Shown piece after piece: positions 1 through 9,195 of a stretch of DNA of 64,000 nucleotides. Under the pieces are notes generated by a model. The model was not told the DNA's origin and made no database searches. It saw only the letters and a program-made list of their open reading frames with translations. Where the stretch lies: positions 1-64,000 of the forward strand of contig NZ_NVQE01000018.1 of assembly GCF_002591975.1 (NCBI RefSeq), read 5' to 3'. This stretch comes from Mycobacterium neglectum (lineage in GTDB: Bacteria > Actinomycetota > Actinomycetes > Mycobacteriales > Mycobacteriaceae). Both the position numbers and the translations under genes were made by a program. The stretch's first letter is position 1; every line of letters starts with the position of its first letter.

Positions 1-663
1 CCGTTCGGCGGCGGGGGAGGCGGGCTACCGGGTGCGGGGTTCGTTGATCCGTTGGCGTCGTCGTTGGCAGGGCTGGCTGATCAGGAGCGGGCAGGGCTGG
101 GGTTCAGCGACGAGCCGGCCGATAAGGACGATGAGAAGGAATCCGAGCCTCCGGAGTTCGAGGACGCCGACCACGAGGGCGAGGGCGAGGGCGGCGAGGG
201 TAGCGGCGACGCGGAAGGTGACGGTGAGGGCGCGGGAACGCAGCCGGCCGGTGCCGGTGGCGCGGGGGCCGGTGACGGTGAGGCGGGCGCCGCTGCGCCG
301 GTCGTGGAGCCGCCGAAGTCGACTGAGGTCACATTGCCCAGTGGCGAGGTGACAGAGGCGCGATCGCCTGTGGGGGCTGAGGCGGTGCGAGCCGCGTTGA
401 ACGGCGCGTCGGTGTCTGAGTCGTATCAGAAGTCCGGGATCACGTTGCCGCCCGCGGGAACTCCGGTCACAGAACCGATCCCGCCGACGAAGTTGCAGGC
501 CGGCGATGTGGGCATGTGGAAAGACCACCAGGTGATGTCCTTGGGCAATGGCAAGGTGCTGGTCTCGGGCCAGGAGCAGCCGTTGGAGAGTGTCAGTTCA
601 GGGCCTGACTTCCTGGGCTGGTTCGATCCGACCGCAACAGGTAAGACCCCGGCAGCGGTGTAG
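1..663 (+). CDS. ESX-associated protein, C-terminal part (5' end outside window)
   Basis: The reading frame is open to the left edge, so the true start lies outside the window. The visible part begins Gly-rich, passes through a long acidic Glu/Asp/Gly stretch (about residues 25-90 of the visible part) and ends in a compact domain of about 80 residues with LPPAGTPVT, LQAGDVGMW and LGNGKVLV. That pattern resembles the second half of NlpC/P60-like domains, but no catalytic Cys is visible, so the similarity is an inference. It sits 3 bases before the first of two DUF4226-type genes, where ESX-2 loci carry Rv3896c-Rv3899c-type secreted proteins. A secreted or cell-wall role linked to the ESX machine is likely. 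The exact function is unknown. Confidence 0.6.
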   Translation, partial: PFGGGGGGLPGAGFVDPLASSLAGLADQERAGLGFSDEPADKDDEKESEPPEFEDADHEGEGEGGEGSGDAEGDGEGAGTQPAGAGGAGAGDGEAGAAAPVVEPPKSTEVTLPSGEVTEARSPVGAEAVRAALNGASVSESYQKSGITLPPAGTPVTEPIPPTKLQAGDVGMWKDHQVMSLGNGKVLVSGQEQPLESVSSGPDFLGWFDPTATGKTPAAV

Positions 664-666
664 ATC

Positions 667-1851
667 GTGTCTGTGGAGACGTTTGTGCGGTCGGCTGGGG
701 GTGTGATGGGTGGTGTGCGTGACGGCTTCGGGGCGACTGGCGGTTCGGCGCTGTTGCCGGTCCCGGCCAGTCCGCCACCGGCCCCACCTGCCCAACCGCC
801 CGGTAGCGGGCAGGCCGCTGATGGTCAGGAGAACAGCGGTTGGCAGATCAGCAATAAGGTTGCCGCCCTTGCCGATCAGGACAGCACCGCGCAGTCGGAG
901 CTGTCGTCCACTTTGGGGTGCTCCGACGAGCATCAGGGTGAGATGACCGCGATCATCGATCAGGCAGTGGTCGATGTGCAGTCGATGGGTTTGGCGACTA
1001 ACACTCCAGAAGGCAAGCGGGCGTTGATCACCGCGATCATGCAGCGACTGGAGGAGACCCGCGGTACCGCCGATGCCGGCACTGCGCACGCGAGCACTCA
1101 TGCTGCCTCGACGGCGGCGAATGTGGGTGGCTACAACGATATTGGCGGCGTTGCTCGCGGTCCGTCGCCGCTGGCCGGGTTCGGCGGTGCCATGCCCGGC
1201 GGTGGCGGCATGCCCATGGGTGGCGGTATGCCCGGTGGTGGCGGCATGCCGGGCATGGGTGGGTTCTCTGCGCTGGGGCAACCGTTGAGCGCATTGAGCG
1301 GGCTGGTCTCCCCGGCTGCACAGTCCGTCACCAAAGCCGCGTCGAGCTCCACGTCTGGGCGGGGGTCGGGTACTGGGGCTGGTGGTGCCGTTTCGTCGGC
1401 CGGGCGTATCCCTGTCAGCGATGTCCGGTTTGACCGCGAGGGGTTTGCCGTCGGCCGGGAGGCCTACAAGGGCTATGTGGCCGAGGCGCTCGACGTCATG
1501 GGCATCACTGATCCGCAGGCGCGGCAGCAGTGGGCGGACGGTTTGATGACGGCGGCGGCGCGGGAATCGAGCTTCAATCCGCTGGCGATCAATCTCAGTG
1601 ATTCCAATGCCCACGGTGCGCCTGCGGCTGATGGGTACTTCGGTAATTCGTCGCGGGGTGGGTTGCAGACGATTCCGACGACGTTCGCTGCAAACCACCA
1701 GCCCGGCACCTCGACCAACATTTATGACCCGGTGGCCAATATCAGCGCCGCCATGAACTACGTGATGGACCGGTACAACGTCTCCCGTGATGGCAGCAAC
1801 CTGACGAAGGTGGCTCAGTTCAACCCGGGTTCTGCTGGAGGTGGTTACTGA
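667..1851 (+). CDS. DUF4226-type secreted protein with lysozyme-like transglycosylase domain (Rv3896c-like)
   Basis: A 394-residue protein starting at GTG 667. Residues 1-60 are Gly/Pro/Ala-rich. A helical DUF4226-like region follows (about 60-140), then a Gly/Met-rich linker, then a C-terminal domain from about residue 240. The C-terminal domain contains AARESSFNP, the helix that carries the catalytic Glu of SLT/lysozyme-like enzymes, plus SRGGLQTIPTTF and a YDPVANISAAMNY segment, both typical of that fold. It probably cleaves peptidoglycan to make room for the secretion apparatus. Its stop overlaps the start of the next gene by one base (TGATG). The N-terminal two-thirds is almost identical to that gene, but the C-terminal domains differ. 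Confidence 0.75.
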   Translation: MSVETFVRSAGGVMGGVRDGFGATGGSALLPVPASPPPAPPAQPPGSGQAADGQENSGWQISNKVAALADQDSTAQSELSSTLGCSDEHQGEMTAIIDQAVVDVQSMGLATNTPEGKRALITAIMQRLEETRGTADAGTAHASTHAASTAANVGGYNDIGGVARGPSPLAGFGGAMPGGGGMPMGGGMPGGGGMPGMGGFSALGQPLSALSGLVSPAAQSVTKAASSSTSGRGSGTGAGGAVSSAGRIPVSDVRFDREGFAVGREAYKGYVAEALDVMGITDPQARQQWADGLMTAAARESSFNPLAINLSDSNAHGAPAADGYFGNSSRGGLQTIPTTFAANHQPGTSTNIYDPVANISAAMNYVMDRYNVSRDGSNLTKVAQFNPGSAGGGY

Positions 1852-2532
1852 TGTCTGTGGAGACGTTTGTGCGGTCGGCTGGGGGGGTGATGGGTGGTGT
1901 GCGTGACGGCTTCGGGGCGACTGGCGGTTCGGCGTTGTTGCCGGTCCCGGCCAGTCCGCCACCGGCTCCACCGGCCCTACCGCCCGGTAGCGGGCAGGCC
2001 GCTGATGGTCAGGAGAACAGCGGTTGGCAGATCAGCAATGAGGTTGCCGCCCTTGCCGATCAGGACAGCGCCGCGCAGTCGGAGTTGGAATCGGCGGCGG
2101 GCTCGTCTGGGTTGCATCAGGGTGAGATGACCGCGATCATCGATCAGGCTGTGGTCGATGTGCAGTCGATGGGTTTGGCGACTAATACTCCAGAAGGCAA
2201 GCGGGCGTTGATCACCGCGATCATGCAGCGGCTGGAGGAGACCCGCGGTACCGCGGATGCTGGGTCTGCTGATGCTGGCACTCATGCTGCCTCGACGGCG
2301 GCGAATGTGGGTGGCTACAACGATATTGGCGGCGTTGCTCGCGGTCCGTCGCCGCTGGCCGGGTTCGGCGGTGCCATGCCCGGCGGTGGCGGCATGCCGG
2401 GCATGGGTGGCGGTATGCCCGGTGGTGGCGGCATGCCGGGCATGGGCGGGTTCTCTGCGCTGGGGCAACCGCTGAGCGCATTGAGCGGGCTGGCCTCCCC
2501 GGCAGCACAGTCCGTCACCAAAGCCGCGTCGA
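667..2532. repeat. Tandem duplication of the 5' part of two adjacent genes
   Basis: Bases from about 667 to 1341 recur as 1851 to 2532 with only scattered substitutions and one short diverged patch near 900-930 versus 2085-2115. Each copy encodes the N-terminal leader, the DUF4226-like region and the Gly/Met-rich linker. Homology stops at the linker, after which the two genes carry unrelated catalytic domains. Confidence 0.9.
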
Positions 2533-2942
2533 CAAAGCCAGGTGGTGGTGCTGACCGCGGGCTGGATACCAGTGGTCCCGGCCGCGCTGATGAGCGTGGG
2601 TTGCAGAAGTACACCAAGCTGATGAACCGCGCCATCAGTGCCGCGTTCCCCGAGATCAAGGAGATCGGTGGGGTACGGCAAGATTCGCTGCACTGGCATC
2701 CCGACGGGTTGGCCCTCGACATCATGATCCCTAACTGGGACACCCCCGAAGGCCGGCAGTTGGGCAATGAGGTCGTCAACTTCCTGGTCCGCAATAGAAC
2801 AGAGCTGGGGCTCGATCACATGATCTGGCGGCAGCAGATGATTCAGCCCGATGGAAGCGCATCAATGATGGGTGGTCGCGGTAGCGCGACGCAGAACCAT
2901 ATGGATCACGTACACGCGGTCTCGATCGGCGGGGGAAGGTAG
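1851..2942 (+). CDS. DUF4226-type secreted protein with M15-like peptidase domain
   Basis: A 363-residue protein from ATG 1851. The N-terminal 225 residues are the duplicated DUF4226 and linker module of the upstream gene. The C-terminal domain (about 240-363) shows HPDGLALDIMIPN and, near the end, NHMDHVHAV. These are the HxxxxxxD and HxxH metal-ligand pattern of M15-type D-Ala-D-Ala peptidases and the related ARB-07466 C-terminal family. It is therefore likely a zinc peptidase acting on peptidoglycan stem peptides, complementing the glycan-cleaving neighbour. It ends 6 bases before eccB. The family reading of the N-terminus rests on its likeness to ESX-2-linked proteins. Confidence 0.72.
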   Translation: MSVETFVRSAGGVMGGVRDGFGATGGSALLPVPASPPPAPPALPPGSGQAADGQENSGWQISNEVAALADQDSAAQSELESAAGSSGLHQGEMTAIIDQAVVDVQSMGLATNTPEGKRALITAIMQRLEETRGTADAGSADAGTHAASTAANVGGYNDIGGVARGPSPLAGFGGAMPGGGGMPGMGGGMPGGGGMPGMGGFSALGQPLSALSGLASPAAQSVTKAASTKPGGGADRGLDTSGPGRADERGLQKYTKLMNRAISAAFPEIKEIGGVRQDSLHWHPDGLALDIMIPNWDTPEGRQLGNEVVNFLVRNRTELGLDHMIWRQQMIQPDGSASMMGGRGSATQNHMDHVHAVSIGGGR

Positions 2943-2948
2943 AAGCGG

Positions 2949-4490
2949 GTGGCGGGATCGAACGAGCCTGAGGAGCTGCGGCCGTCTCGGCGGCGCGGGA
3001 CTGGGCTGACCTATACCTCGTTGGAGCAGGTCGCCGCGTGGCGGTTTCTGTGGCATCGGATGGCGGTGGCGGTGGCACGGCATTCGGTGCGGCTGGTGCA
3101 CGATCCGTCGAAGAACTACGGCGCGTCGACCTTGGTGGGCGTAGTGGTTGCTGCACTCGCGCTGGGGGTCTGCTTTGTGCTGGCGTGGTTGCGACCCGCA
3201 GGTCAGATCGGCGAATCGAAGCTGGTGGCCGATCGTGGCAGTGGGGCACTGTATGTCGATATCGGCGGCGCCATGCACCCGGTGCTGAATTTGGCGTCAG
3301 CGCGACTGATCCTGGGCCAGGATGTGTCACCCAAGTTGGTGCCGATGGCGCAGATCGAGGATCGCCCAATGGGACCGATGGTCGGGATTGTCGGTGCGCC
3401 TAACGATTTGGTGCCGCGCACACCGCAGACCACCGGTTGGGGATTGTGCGACAGGCTGGGCTCGGGTGGTCCGCAGAGTAAGCCGTCGGTGACGGTTCTG
3501 GCCGGGGATTTGGAGTTGGGCGACTGGTCGCGTGAGATGCACTCGCCGCAGGCGGTGCTGATGAATTATGGCGGTTCGGTGTATCTGGTGACCGATGGCC
3601 ATCGGTCACTGATCGACCTCGCCGATCGGCCGGTGATGCTGGCGCTGGGCATCCAGGCCGGTGGTGTGCGGCCAGCCCCGATGTCCAAGGCACTCTTTGA
3701 AGCCTTGATTCCCACTGCGCCGCTGCGGGTTCCGGCGGTACCGAGCCCTGGTGGCCCCGTGGGATACACCACACCGCAGCTGCCGGTGGTGTCGGGATCG
3801 GTGGTTCGGTCGGAGTCCGCCGACGGTCAGCAACAGTTCTTTGTGGCCTTGCCTGCCGGCATGCAGTTGATTCCCGAGACGGTGGCATTGATGTTGAGCA
3901 ATGCTGATCCGTCCGGGCAGGGCCGTGTGCTTGAAGCCGCCCCGCACATTGTGGCTGACGCTCCGCAGGCTGTGGGCTTCGACGTGTCGAAGTATCCGCG
4001 CGGGCCGTTGACGTTGTTGGACAAGGCCGTGGAGCCTGTCACGTGCGTGGTGTGGCGCAAGGATGCCAACGAACCGCTGGCCAGCGTGAGAACGGTATCG
4101 GGGCGGCGACTACCTATCCCGGTCAGTGAGGAGCCCAAGGTGATGCAGATGGTCTCCGGGCAGGCCAGCGATGCTGCCGATGCGGTCTACCTGGACTCCG
4201 ATAGCGCGAACTTTGTGCAGGTGACCGGTGTGGAACCGGACTCTCTGCGCCGCGAATCGCTGTGGTGGATCGGCGACACCGGGGTGCGGTTCGGTATTGA
4301 CGTGGCCGGCCAGAACAATGCGACTCAGCAGGCGCTCGGGTTGAAGGACACCACCCCGACGCGAGCTCCCTGGACGGTCATCCGGTGGTTGCCGGCTGGG
4401 CCGTTGCTCTCGGAGCAGGCGGCGCGCGTGCAGCGGGACACGGTGATCAACATTCCGGGTGAACGGCTACAGGGGCAGGGGAACCGATAA
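2949..4490 (+). CDS. eccB: ESX membrane complex protein EccB
   Basis: A 513-residue core component of the type VII secretion complex. It starts at GTG 2949 behind a GGGGGAAGG ribosome site. A basic cytoplasmic N-terminus (about residues 1-55, with SRRRGTGLTYTSLEQV as in EccB proteins) is followed by one membrane helix at about 58-80 (LVGVVVAALALGVCFVLAWL). A large periplasmic domain then shows the repeated EccB pattern (SKLVADRGSGALYVD, HPVLNLASARLIL). Cys residues near 168 and 359 could form the periplasmic disulfide. It lies 2 bases upstream of the eccC gene pair in the standard order. Confidence 0.93.
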   Translation: MAGSNEPEELRPSRRRGTGLTYTSLEQVAAWRFLWHRMAVAVARHSVRLVHDPSKNYGASTLVGVVVAALALGVCFVLAWLRPAGQIGESKLVADRGSGALYVDIGGAMHPVLNLASARLILGQDVSPKLVPMAQIEDRPMGPMVGIVGAPNDLVPRTPQTTGWGLCDRLGSGGPQSKPSVTVLAGDLELGDWSREMHSPQAVLMNYGGSVYLVTDGHRSLIDLADRPVMLALGIQAGGVRPAPMSKALFEALIPTAPLRVPAVPSPGGPVGYTTPQLPVVSGSVVRSESADGQQQFFVALPAGMQLIPETVALMLSNADPSGQGRVLEAAPHIVADAPQAVGFDVSKYPRGPLTLLDKAVEPVTCVVWRKDANEPLASVRTVSGRRLPIPVSEEPKVMQMVSGQASDAADAVYLDSDSANFVQVTGVEPDSLRRESLWWIGDTGVRFGIDVAGQNNATQQALGLKDTTPTRAPWTVIRWLPAGPLLSEQAARVQRDTVINIPGERLQGQGNR

Positions 4491-4492
4491 CG

Positions 4493-5680
4493 ATGACCAA
4501 GCAGGGATTCGATAAGGACAAGGTGCGCGCACCAGACCTTGGCGAGCGCAGCCTGACATTGCCCGAGCTGGCCGAGCTGGTGCGTCCGCCGCAGTCGAAG
4601 CCGCCGATGTGGGTGTGGATATTGGTCTTCGTCGTCGCCGTGGTGACGTTGCTGGTGATCATGATCCGCAGCGGTGCGCGCACGATGGGGATGGGCGGCC
4701 TGTTCATTTTGCCGATCATGCTGATGTCGGTGTTCATGATGATGCGCAACCGCGGCGGCGGGCAGAACGAGAAGGCGCGCCCGGCTGCATTGGCGCAGAG
4801 CCGGGTGGATTATGCGCGCACGCTCGATGAGCTGCGCGAAGATGTGCATGAGGGAGCACGAGCACAGGCTCGCGAGATTGCCTACCACCATCCCAACCCT
4901 GCTGAGGGTGCGTTGTTGACGCTGGTCGGAACGGCCCGGATGTGGGAGCGATCCCCGAATGACCGAAATTTTGGGCATGTGCGTATAGGCGTCGGGGTGA
5001 CGCGGTTGAGGACGAAAATTCTTCCACCACAGAAAGTTCCGCCCCCGGAGTTCCGGGAGACTGCGACCGCGATTGCGGCGCGGGACTTCATGCTGACGCA
5101 GAACGTGGTTCATGACGTCGCACGTCCGTTGCATCTGTTCGACCAGATGGGGTGGACGTTCTTCACCGCCGATGATGATCAACGTTCCATCGTGCAGGGG
5201 TTGCTTCGGGCGATGGTGTGTCAGTTGTGTGCCTTCCATGGCCCTGATGTGGTGCGGCTGGCGATCATCACCGACGACGAGGCGGCGTGGCAGGGCGCCA
5301 AATGGCTTCCCCACGTTGGGGATCCGGTATTGGTCGATGCGTCTGGACCGGTACGGATGATCTACTCCGATGTGGGCGACTTCATGGAACGCCACGGCGC
5401 CCAGTTGCAGGCCAAGGGTCCGTGGTCGGCCCGTATGGAGGGGATGCCGGCCCCCGATGATCACATGGTGGTGGTGGTGGATTTACCCGGCGCCAACTGC
5501 GCTCCGCTGCTCGGGGTGCTGAAAAGCGGTGAGCTCGGTGAAGCCGTGGATGCCATGGGGTTCGCGGGGCTGTGTGTGTTGGAGGCGACTGGAGATACGT
5601 TCTCGGCGTTGGCGACGTCGGCGACGGCCTTCGTGCTTGATGACCAGGATCACTTGCTGCGGGCTGAGGAGGTGCTGTGA
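4493..5680 (+). CDS. eccCa: EccCa: membrane and DUF part of a split EccC
   Basis: A 395-residue protein carrying only the front part of the FtsK/SpoIIIE-type secretion ATPase EccC. Two membrane helices lie at about residues 41-59 and 66-82. They are followed by the cytoplasmic stalk and the ATPase-like DUF domain that in full-length EccC comes before ATPase domain 1. No Walker A motif is present. The gene overlaps the next one by 4 bases (GTGATGG context), so the halves are translationally coupled and should form one machine. The cut lies well before that of ESX-1 EccCa1/EccCb1, where ATPase 1 stays with the membrane half. Confidence 0.88.
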   Translation: MTKQGFDKDKVRAPDLGERSLTLPELAELVRPPQSKPPMWVWILVFVVAVVTLLVIMIRSGARTMGMGGLFILPIMLMSVFMMMRNRGGGQNEKARPAALAQSRVDYARTLDELREDVHEGARAQAREIAYHHPNPAEGALLTLVGTARMWERSPNDRNFGHVRIGVGVTRLRTKILPPQKVPPPEFRETATAIAARDFMLTQNVVHDVARPLHLFDQMGWTFFTADDDQRSIVQGLLRAMVCQLCAFHGPDVVRLAIITDDEAAWQGAKWLPHVGDPVLVDASGPVRMIYSDVGDFMERHGAQLQAKGPWSARMEGMPAPDDHMVVVVDLPGANCAPLLGVLKSGELGEAVDAMGFAGLCVLEATGDTFSALATSATAFVLDDQDHLLRAEEVL

Positions 5681-8600
5681 TGGCCGAGGTGTCGAGTCGG
5701 TATGCGAAAGGCTTGAAGTTCGCGGCGAAGCCCGACGTGATGTCGCAGGTGGAGTTTGAGGTGTTCGCCCGGGCGGTCGCCCGCTTTGAGCGTGAAGATG
5801 CCGCCACACGGCTGCTCGCTGAGCGGGCCGCCGATGCTCGCGCGGGTCAGGATTTCCTCGACTTCTTTGAGGTCGCAGATGCCCGGCAGTGGGATCCGCA
5901 CACGTTGTGGTCGAAGGTCACCGCGCAGAGCAGGTTGCGGGCACCGCTGGGGAAGAACCCGACCTCCGGCAAGACGGTGTGGCTGGATTTGAAGGAGGAC
6001 AAGGAAAGCGGCATGGGGCCGCACGGGATGCTGACCGGACAGATTGGATCTGGGAAGTCCGAGACGCTGGTGGCGCTGATCTTGGCGTTGTCCATGACGC
6101 ACAGTCCCGAAGTGCTGCAGTTGATTCTGGGTGACTTCAAGGGTGAGACCGCGATGATGGCGCTGGCCGACTTGCCCCAGGTCCAGGGCGTTGTTTCCAA
6201 CCTGGAAGAGTCCGAGTCTCGGCTGGATCGTCTACAGGACATGCTCAATGGTGAGGTGGTGCGGCGAGAGACGATCTTGAAAAAGGCGGGGTACAAGGAT
6301 GTCCGCAACTATGAGCGGGCGCGGGCGACCACACGTCCTGAACTGGAGCCGCTGGGCACGCTGCTGATCGTGATCGATGAGTTCTCCGAGCTGTTGAAGA
6401 TCCGTCCCACAGTGGTCGAGACGTTCGACAGGATCGCCCTTAAAGGTCGCGGTTTGTGGATGCACATTCTCAATGCTTCTCAGCGGGTGGAGACGGGTCG
6501 GATGGGCGGGATGATCGCCCAGCAGACCTACTCGATCGGGATGAAAGTCAAAGACGCCGGGCAGTCGCGGCAGGCGATCGGGTCACCGAAGGCGTACACC
6601 GATTTGATCGGAGCCCCGGTGGGCACCGGCTTTTTGGTGTACGAGGGTGAACACCATCTGTTCCGGTCGTTCTACGTGTCGGCGCCGTTCATTCCGCCGG
6701 TTGTGGGCAAGGCTCAGCGCCGACGCCAAGAGGGGCAGTTCATCGACGCGCACCGCTTCGAGGCGCAGGTGCATTCCCTGCCGATCGACATCGAGCTGCT
6801 GGAGGACGAGGACGACCGTGCCGCTCAAGAGCAGGCCCAGAAAGAGGCGCTCGCCCAGACAGACATTGATTCCCCGACGGTGGTCTCGACCGTCGTCGGG
6901 CGGCTCGCCGAAGCAGGCCGTACGTGTCGGCCGATGCACCGCATGCATCTGCCGCCGCTGGAGGATATTGCCACGATCCCCTTGGACACGATGGCCCAGG
7001 AGATGTGGGGACGCGACTGGCTGGATGTGACCGCGGACGCGGGTCTGCGAGTGCCCTACGGCCGTGCAGATGACCCGTTCGCTCACACCCAGGACTTGGT
7101 CGTGGCGGACCTGTCCGGGGCCAAAGGCAACGTGATGGTGGTCGGGGCCCCGCAGAGCGGAAAGTCCACCGCGGTGCAGGCGGTGGTGGCGTCGTTGGCG
7201 ATGTCGCACAGTCCGCAGCGGGTGCAGTTTTACGGCATCGATTTCGGTGGCGGCAAGGTGGCGTCATTGGCTGGTTTGCCGCATGTGGCCGGGGTGGCGG
7301 GTCAGGGGAACGCGGAGAAGATCGCGCGGGTGGTGAGTGAGGTCGAGCGGCTGCTCAAGGACCGGGTGCGTAGCTGGGAATTGGCCGGCATCGATCTGGA
7401 TGAGTTCCGTGCCCGCAAGTTCGCCGGCAAGCCCGGCGAGTTCCCCGACGACGGTCACGGCGATGTGTTCCTCATCGTGGACAACCTTGGTGGGCTTAAA
7501 GATCAGGATTTCGAACTGCACGGCCGGATCGTGGCGATGGGTAGCGGGTCGGCACTGAACTACGGTGTTCATCTGCTGGTGACCAACGACCAGTGGATGA
7601 CGGCGAACCATACGCTCAAGGACAAGTTCGGGACGCGCATCGAGCTGCGGGTGCAAAGCGCCACCGACAGCGAGGCCGGCGATCGTGACAAGGCCAAGAA
7701 AGTGCCGGAGCAGCCTGGACGAGGACTGACCAACATCAAGGGCAAGGTGCTGCACTTCCTGTCGGGGGTGCCTGCGGCTTCGGCAGTGCTGGGCGCTCGG
7801 GTGGGGTCTAGTGACTACAGCCAGGACGTCGTTGTGCAGACGTGTGCACTTCTTGCCCAGCGGTGGAGCGCTCTGGGCGTGGCCCCGGCACCGACCTTGC
7901 CGACCCTGCCTGCGGAGGTGAGCTATGCCGAGTTGGGCGATGTGCCGCGCGGTACGTTGAAGCTCGGGGTCGGGGAGCAGGCGCTGCAGACGGTGGGGGT
8001 CAACCTGGCTGAGTGCCCGCACTTTTACGCAGTGGGCAGCGCGCAGTCGGGCCGTACCACTGTGCTCAAGACGCTCGTCGCGTCGATCCAGCAGAGTTTC
8101 ACGCCAGAAGAAGCTCAGATCATCAGCTTTGACGTGGGCCTGGAGTTGGGGGCGTTCATCGATCCGGCTTACTTGGCGTTCTACAGCTCGGAGGCTCAGC
8201 AGATCGGCGCGGCGGCCAAGAAGCTGGCGGCCAAATTCGCCGAGCGCACCGCGCCGGCGGATGCGAGTCGCGAGGAGAAGGCGCGGTGGCGGTTCAGCGG
8301 ACCGCGCTATTTCATCGTGATTGACGACTTCACCCAGCTCAATGTGCCGGGGTACAGCTCGATGTCGTTGGTGGCCCCGTTGGAGCCCGTGATTGCGCGA
8401 GGCCGCCAGATCGGTGTTCACCTGCTGGTGGCCTCGGCCGTCAAGAATTGGATGTCCAGCACCGGAGGCAACAAGATCATCTCCGGGATGAGTGCAGCGG
8501 GAGCCGGGGTGTTGATCCTGGATGGTGAGCGCAGCGACGGCCCCATTGTCGACGGCATTCGCGCTACTCCCCGGGCTCCGGGTCGCGGTGAGTTGATCTA

Positions 8601-8688
8601 CCCGAAGGGGGGCCGCCAGGTGATTCAGGTGGCTACCGCACCGCTACCGGAAGGCTACAGTCCGGATTCTGGTCGTGACTCGTGGTGA
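5677..8688 (+). CDS. eccCb: EccCb: three-ATPase part of a split EccC
   Basis: A 1003-residue cytoplasmic protein with the three tandem FtsK/SpoIIIE ATPase domains of EccC, which recognise Esx/PE substrates and drive export. Domain 1 has GQIGSGKS at about 122-129 and the acidic Walker B VIDEFSE at about 230. Domain 2 has GAPQSGKS at about 489-496 with a Walker B-like LIVDNLGGL near 600. Domain 3 has GSAQSGRT near 786-793, where the P-loop Lys is Arg, and VIDDF near 880. Divergence in domains 2 and 3 is usual in the family, where these domains bind signal peptides. The start overlaps eccCa. A 174-base promoter-containing gap follows. Confidence 0.92.
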   Translation: MMAEVSSRYAKGLKFAAKPDVMSQVEFEVFARAVARFEREDAATRLLAERAADARAGQDFLDFFEVADARQWDPHTLWSKVTAQSRLRAPLGKNPTSGKTVWLDLKEDKESGMGPHGMLTGQIGSGKSETLVALILALSMTHSPEVLQLILGDFKGETAMMALADLPQVQGVVSNLEESESRLDRLQDMLNGEVVRRETILKKAGYKDVRNYERARATTRPELEPLGTLLIVIDEFSELLKIRPTVVETFDRIALKGRGLWMHILNASQRVETGRMGGMIAQQTYSIGMKVKDAGQSRQAIGSPKAYTDLIGAPVGTGFLVYEGEHHLFRSFYVSAPFIPPVVGKAQRRRQEGQFIDAHRFEAQVHSLPIDIELLEDEDDRAAQEQAQKEALAQTDIDSPTVVSTVVGRLAEAGRTCRPMHRMHLPPLEDIATIPLDTMAQEMWGRDWLDVTADAGLRVPYGRADDPFAHTQDLVVADLSGAKGNVMVVGAPQSGKSTAVQAVVASLAMSHSPQRVQFYGIDFGGGKVASLAGLPHVAGVAGQGNAEKIARVVSEVERLLKDRVRSWELAGIDLDEFRARKFAGKPGEFPDDGHGDVFLIVDNLGGLKDQDFELHGRIVAMGSGSALNYGVHLLVTNDQWMTANHTLKDKFGTRIELRVQSATDSEAGDRDKAKKVPEQPGRGLTNIKGKVLHFLSGVPAASAVLGARVGSSDYSQDVVVQTCALLAQRWSALGVAPAPTLPTLPAEVSYAELGDVPRGTLKLGVGEQALQTVGVNLAECPHFYAVGSAQSGRTTVLKTLVASIQQSFTPEEAQIISFDVGLELGAFIDPAYLAFYSSEAQQIGAAAKKLAAKFAERTAPADASREEKARWRFSGPRYFIVIDDFTQLNVPGYSSMSLVAPLEPVIARGRQIGVHLLVASAVKNWMSSTGGNKIISGMSAAGAGVLILDGERSDGPIVDGIRATPRAPGRGELIYPKGGRQVIQVATAPLPEGYSPDSGRDSW

Positions 8689-8798
8689 ACCGGGAAATTC
8701 GCGCATGACAACGTCGTCAAACCATGGTGGTATCAAAGGGGCAGGCTGGCCGCATACGGCTGGCAAACACATAGATAGAACAAAGGCTGTTCACTTTA

Positions 8799-8830
8799 TG
8801 TGTACGTGGTGACTATTCCTGTGTTATCGT
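8799..8830 (+). promoter_or_regulatory. Promoter/operator element of the PE-PPE-esx unit (shared motif, copy 1)
   Basis: TGTGTACGTGGTGACTA (8799-8815) is one of four copies of a 17-bp element in this window. Read as a promoter it gives -35 TGTACG (8801-8806), an 18-bp spacer and -10 TATCGT (8825-8830). The PE start at 8863 follows a strong GGGAGGG ribosome site. It lies in the only sizeable gap between the eccB-eccC block and the PE gene. Confidence 0.55.
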
Positions 8831-8862
8831 GCAGGAATCCTGATTAGTTAGGGAGGGCGTAC

Positions 8863-9168
8863 ATGACGTCGGTAGTTGTCAATCCGATCGGGCTTGCCGC
8901 TGCGGCGGCGGCCACCACCGGACTGTCGGCACAGGCTGCTGGGCATACTGCGCAGGCTGCTGCAGCCGCTGCGGTGGTGCCGCCGGGGATGGAGGAGATT
9001 TCGGCGACCAACGCTGCGAAGATCGTCGCGTACAGCGCGGAGGTGACGTCGGTGTTGTCCGGGGCCTCAGCGATGCAGGCGATGTACGGCGTGGCGAACT
9101 CGGTGGCCGGCACGGTGATGTCGCTGGAGGATGCCGCCAACGCCGTGTTGATGAACGCGGTGCTGTAG
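8863..9168 (+). CDS. PE family protein
   Basis: A 101-residue PE protein consisting of the PE domain only: Ala-rich, two predicted helices, no C-terminal extension. It starts at ATG 8863 behind GGGAGGG. PE proteins pair with the adjacent PPE protein and leave through the ESX channel. The usual YxxxD/E export motif is not clear here; the nearest match is YGVAN, with Asn at the acidic position. It is the first gene after the promoter and 27 bases before the PPE gene, so the two are probably co-translated partners corresponding to PE36/PPE69 of ESX-2. Confidence 0.88.
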   Translation: MTSVVVNPIGLAAAAAATTGLSAQAAGHTAQAAAAAAVVPPGMEEISATNAAKIVAYSAEVTSVLSGASAMQAMYGVANSVAGTVMSLEDAANAVLMNAVL

Positions 9169-9195
9169 GGCCGCGCGGGGAGACTGGGGAGCGTT

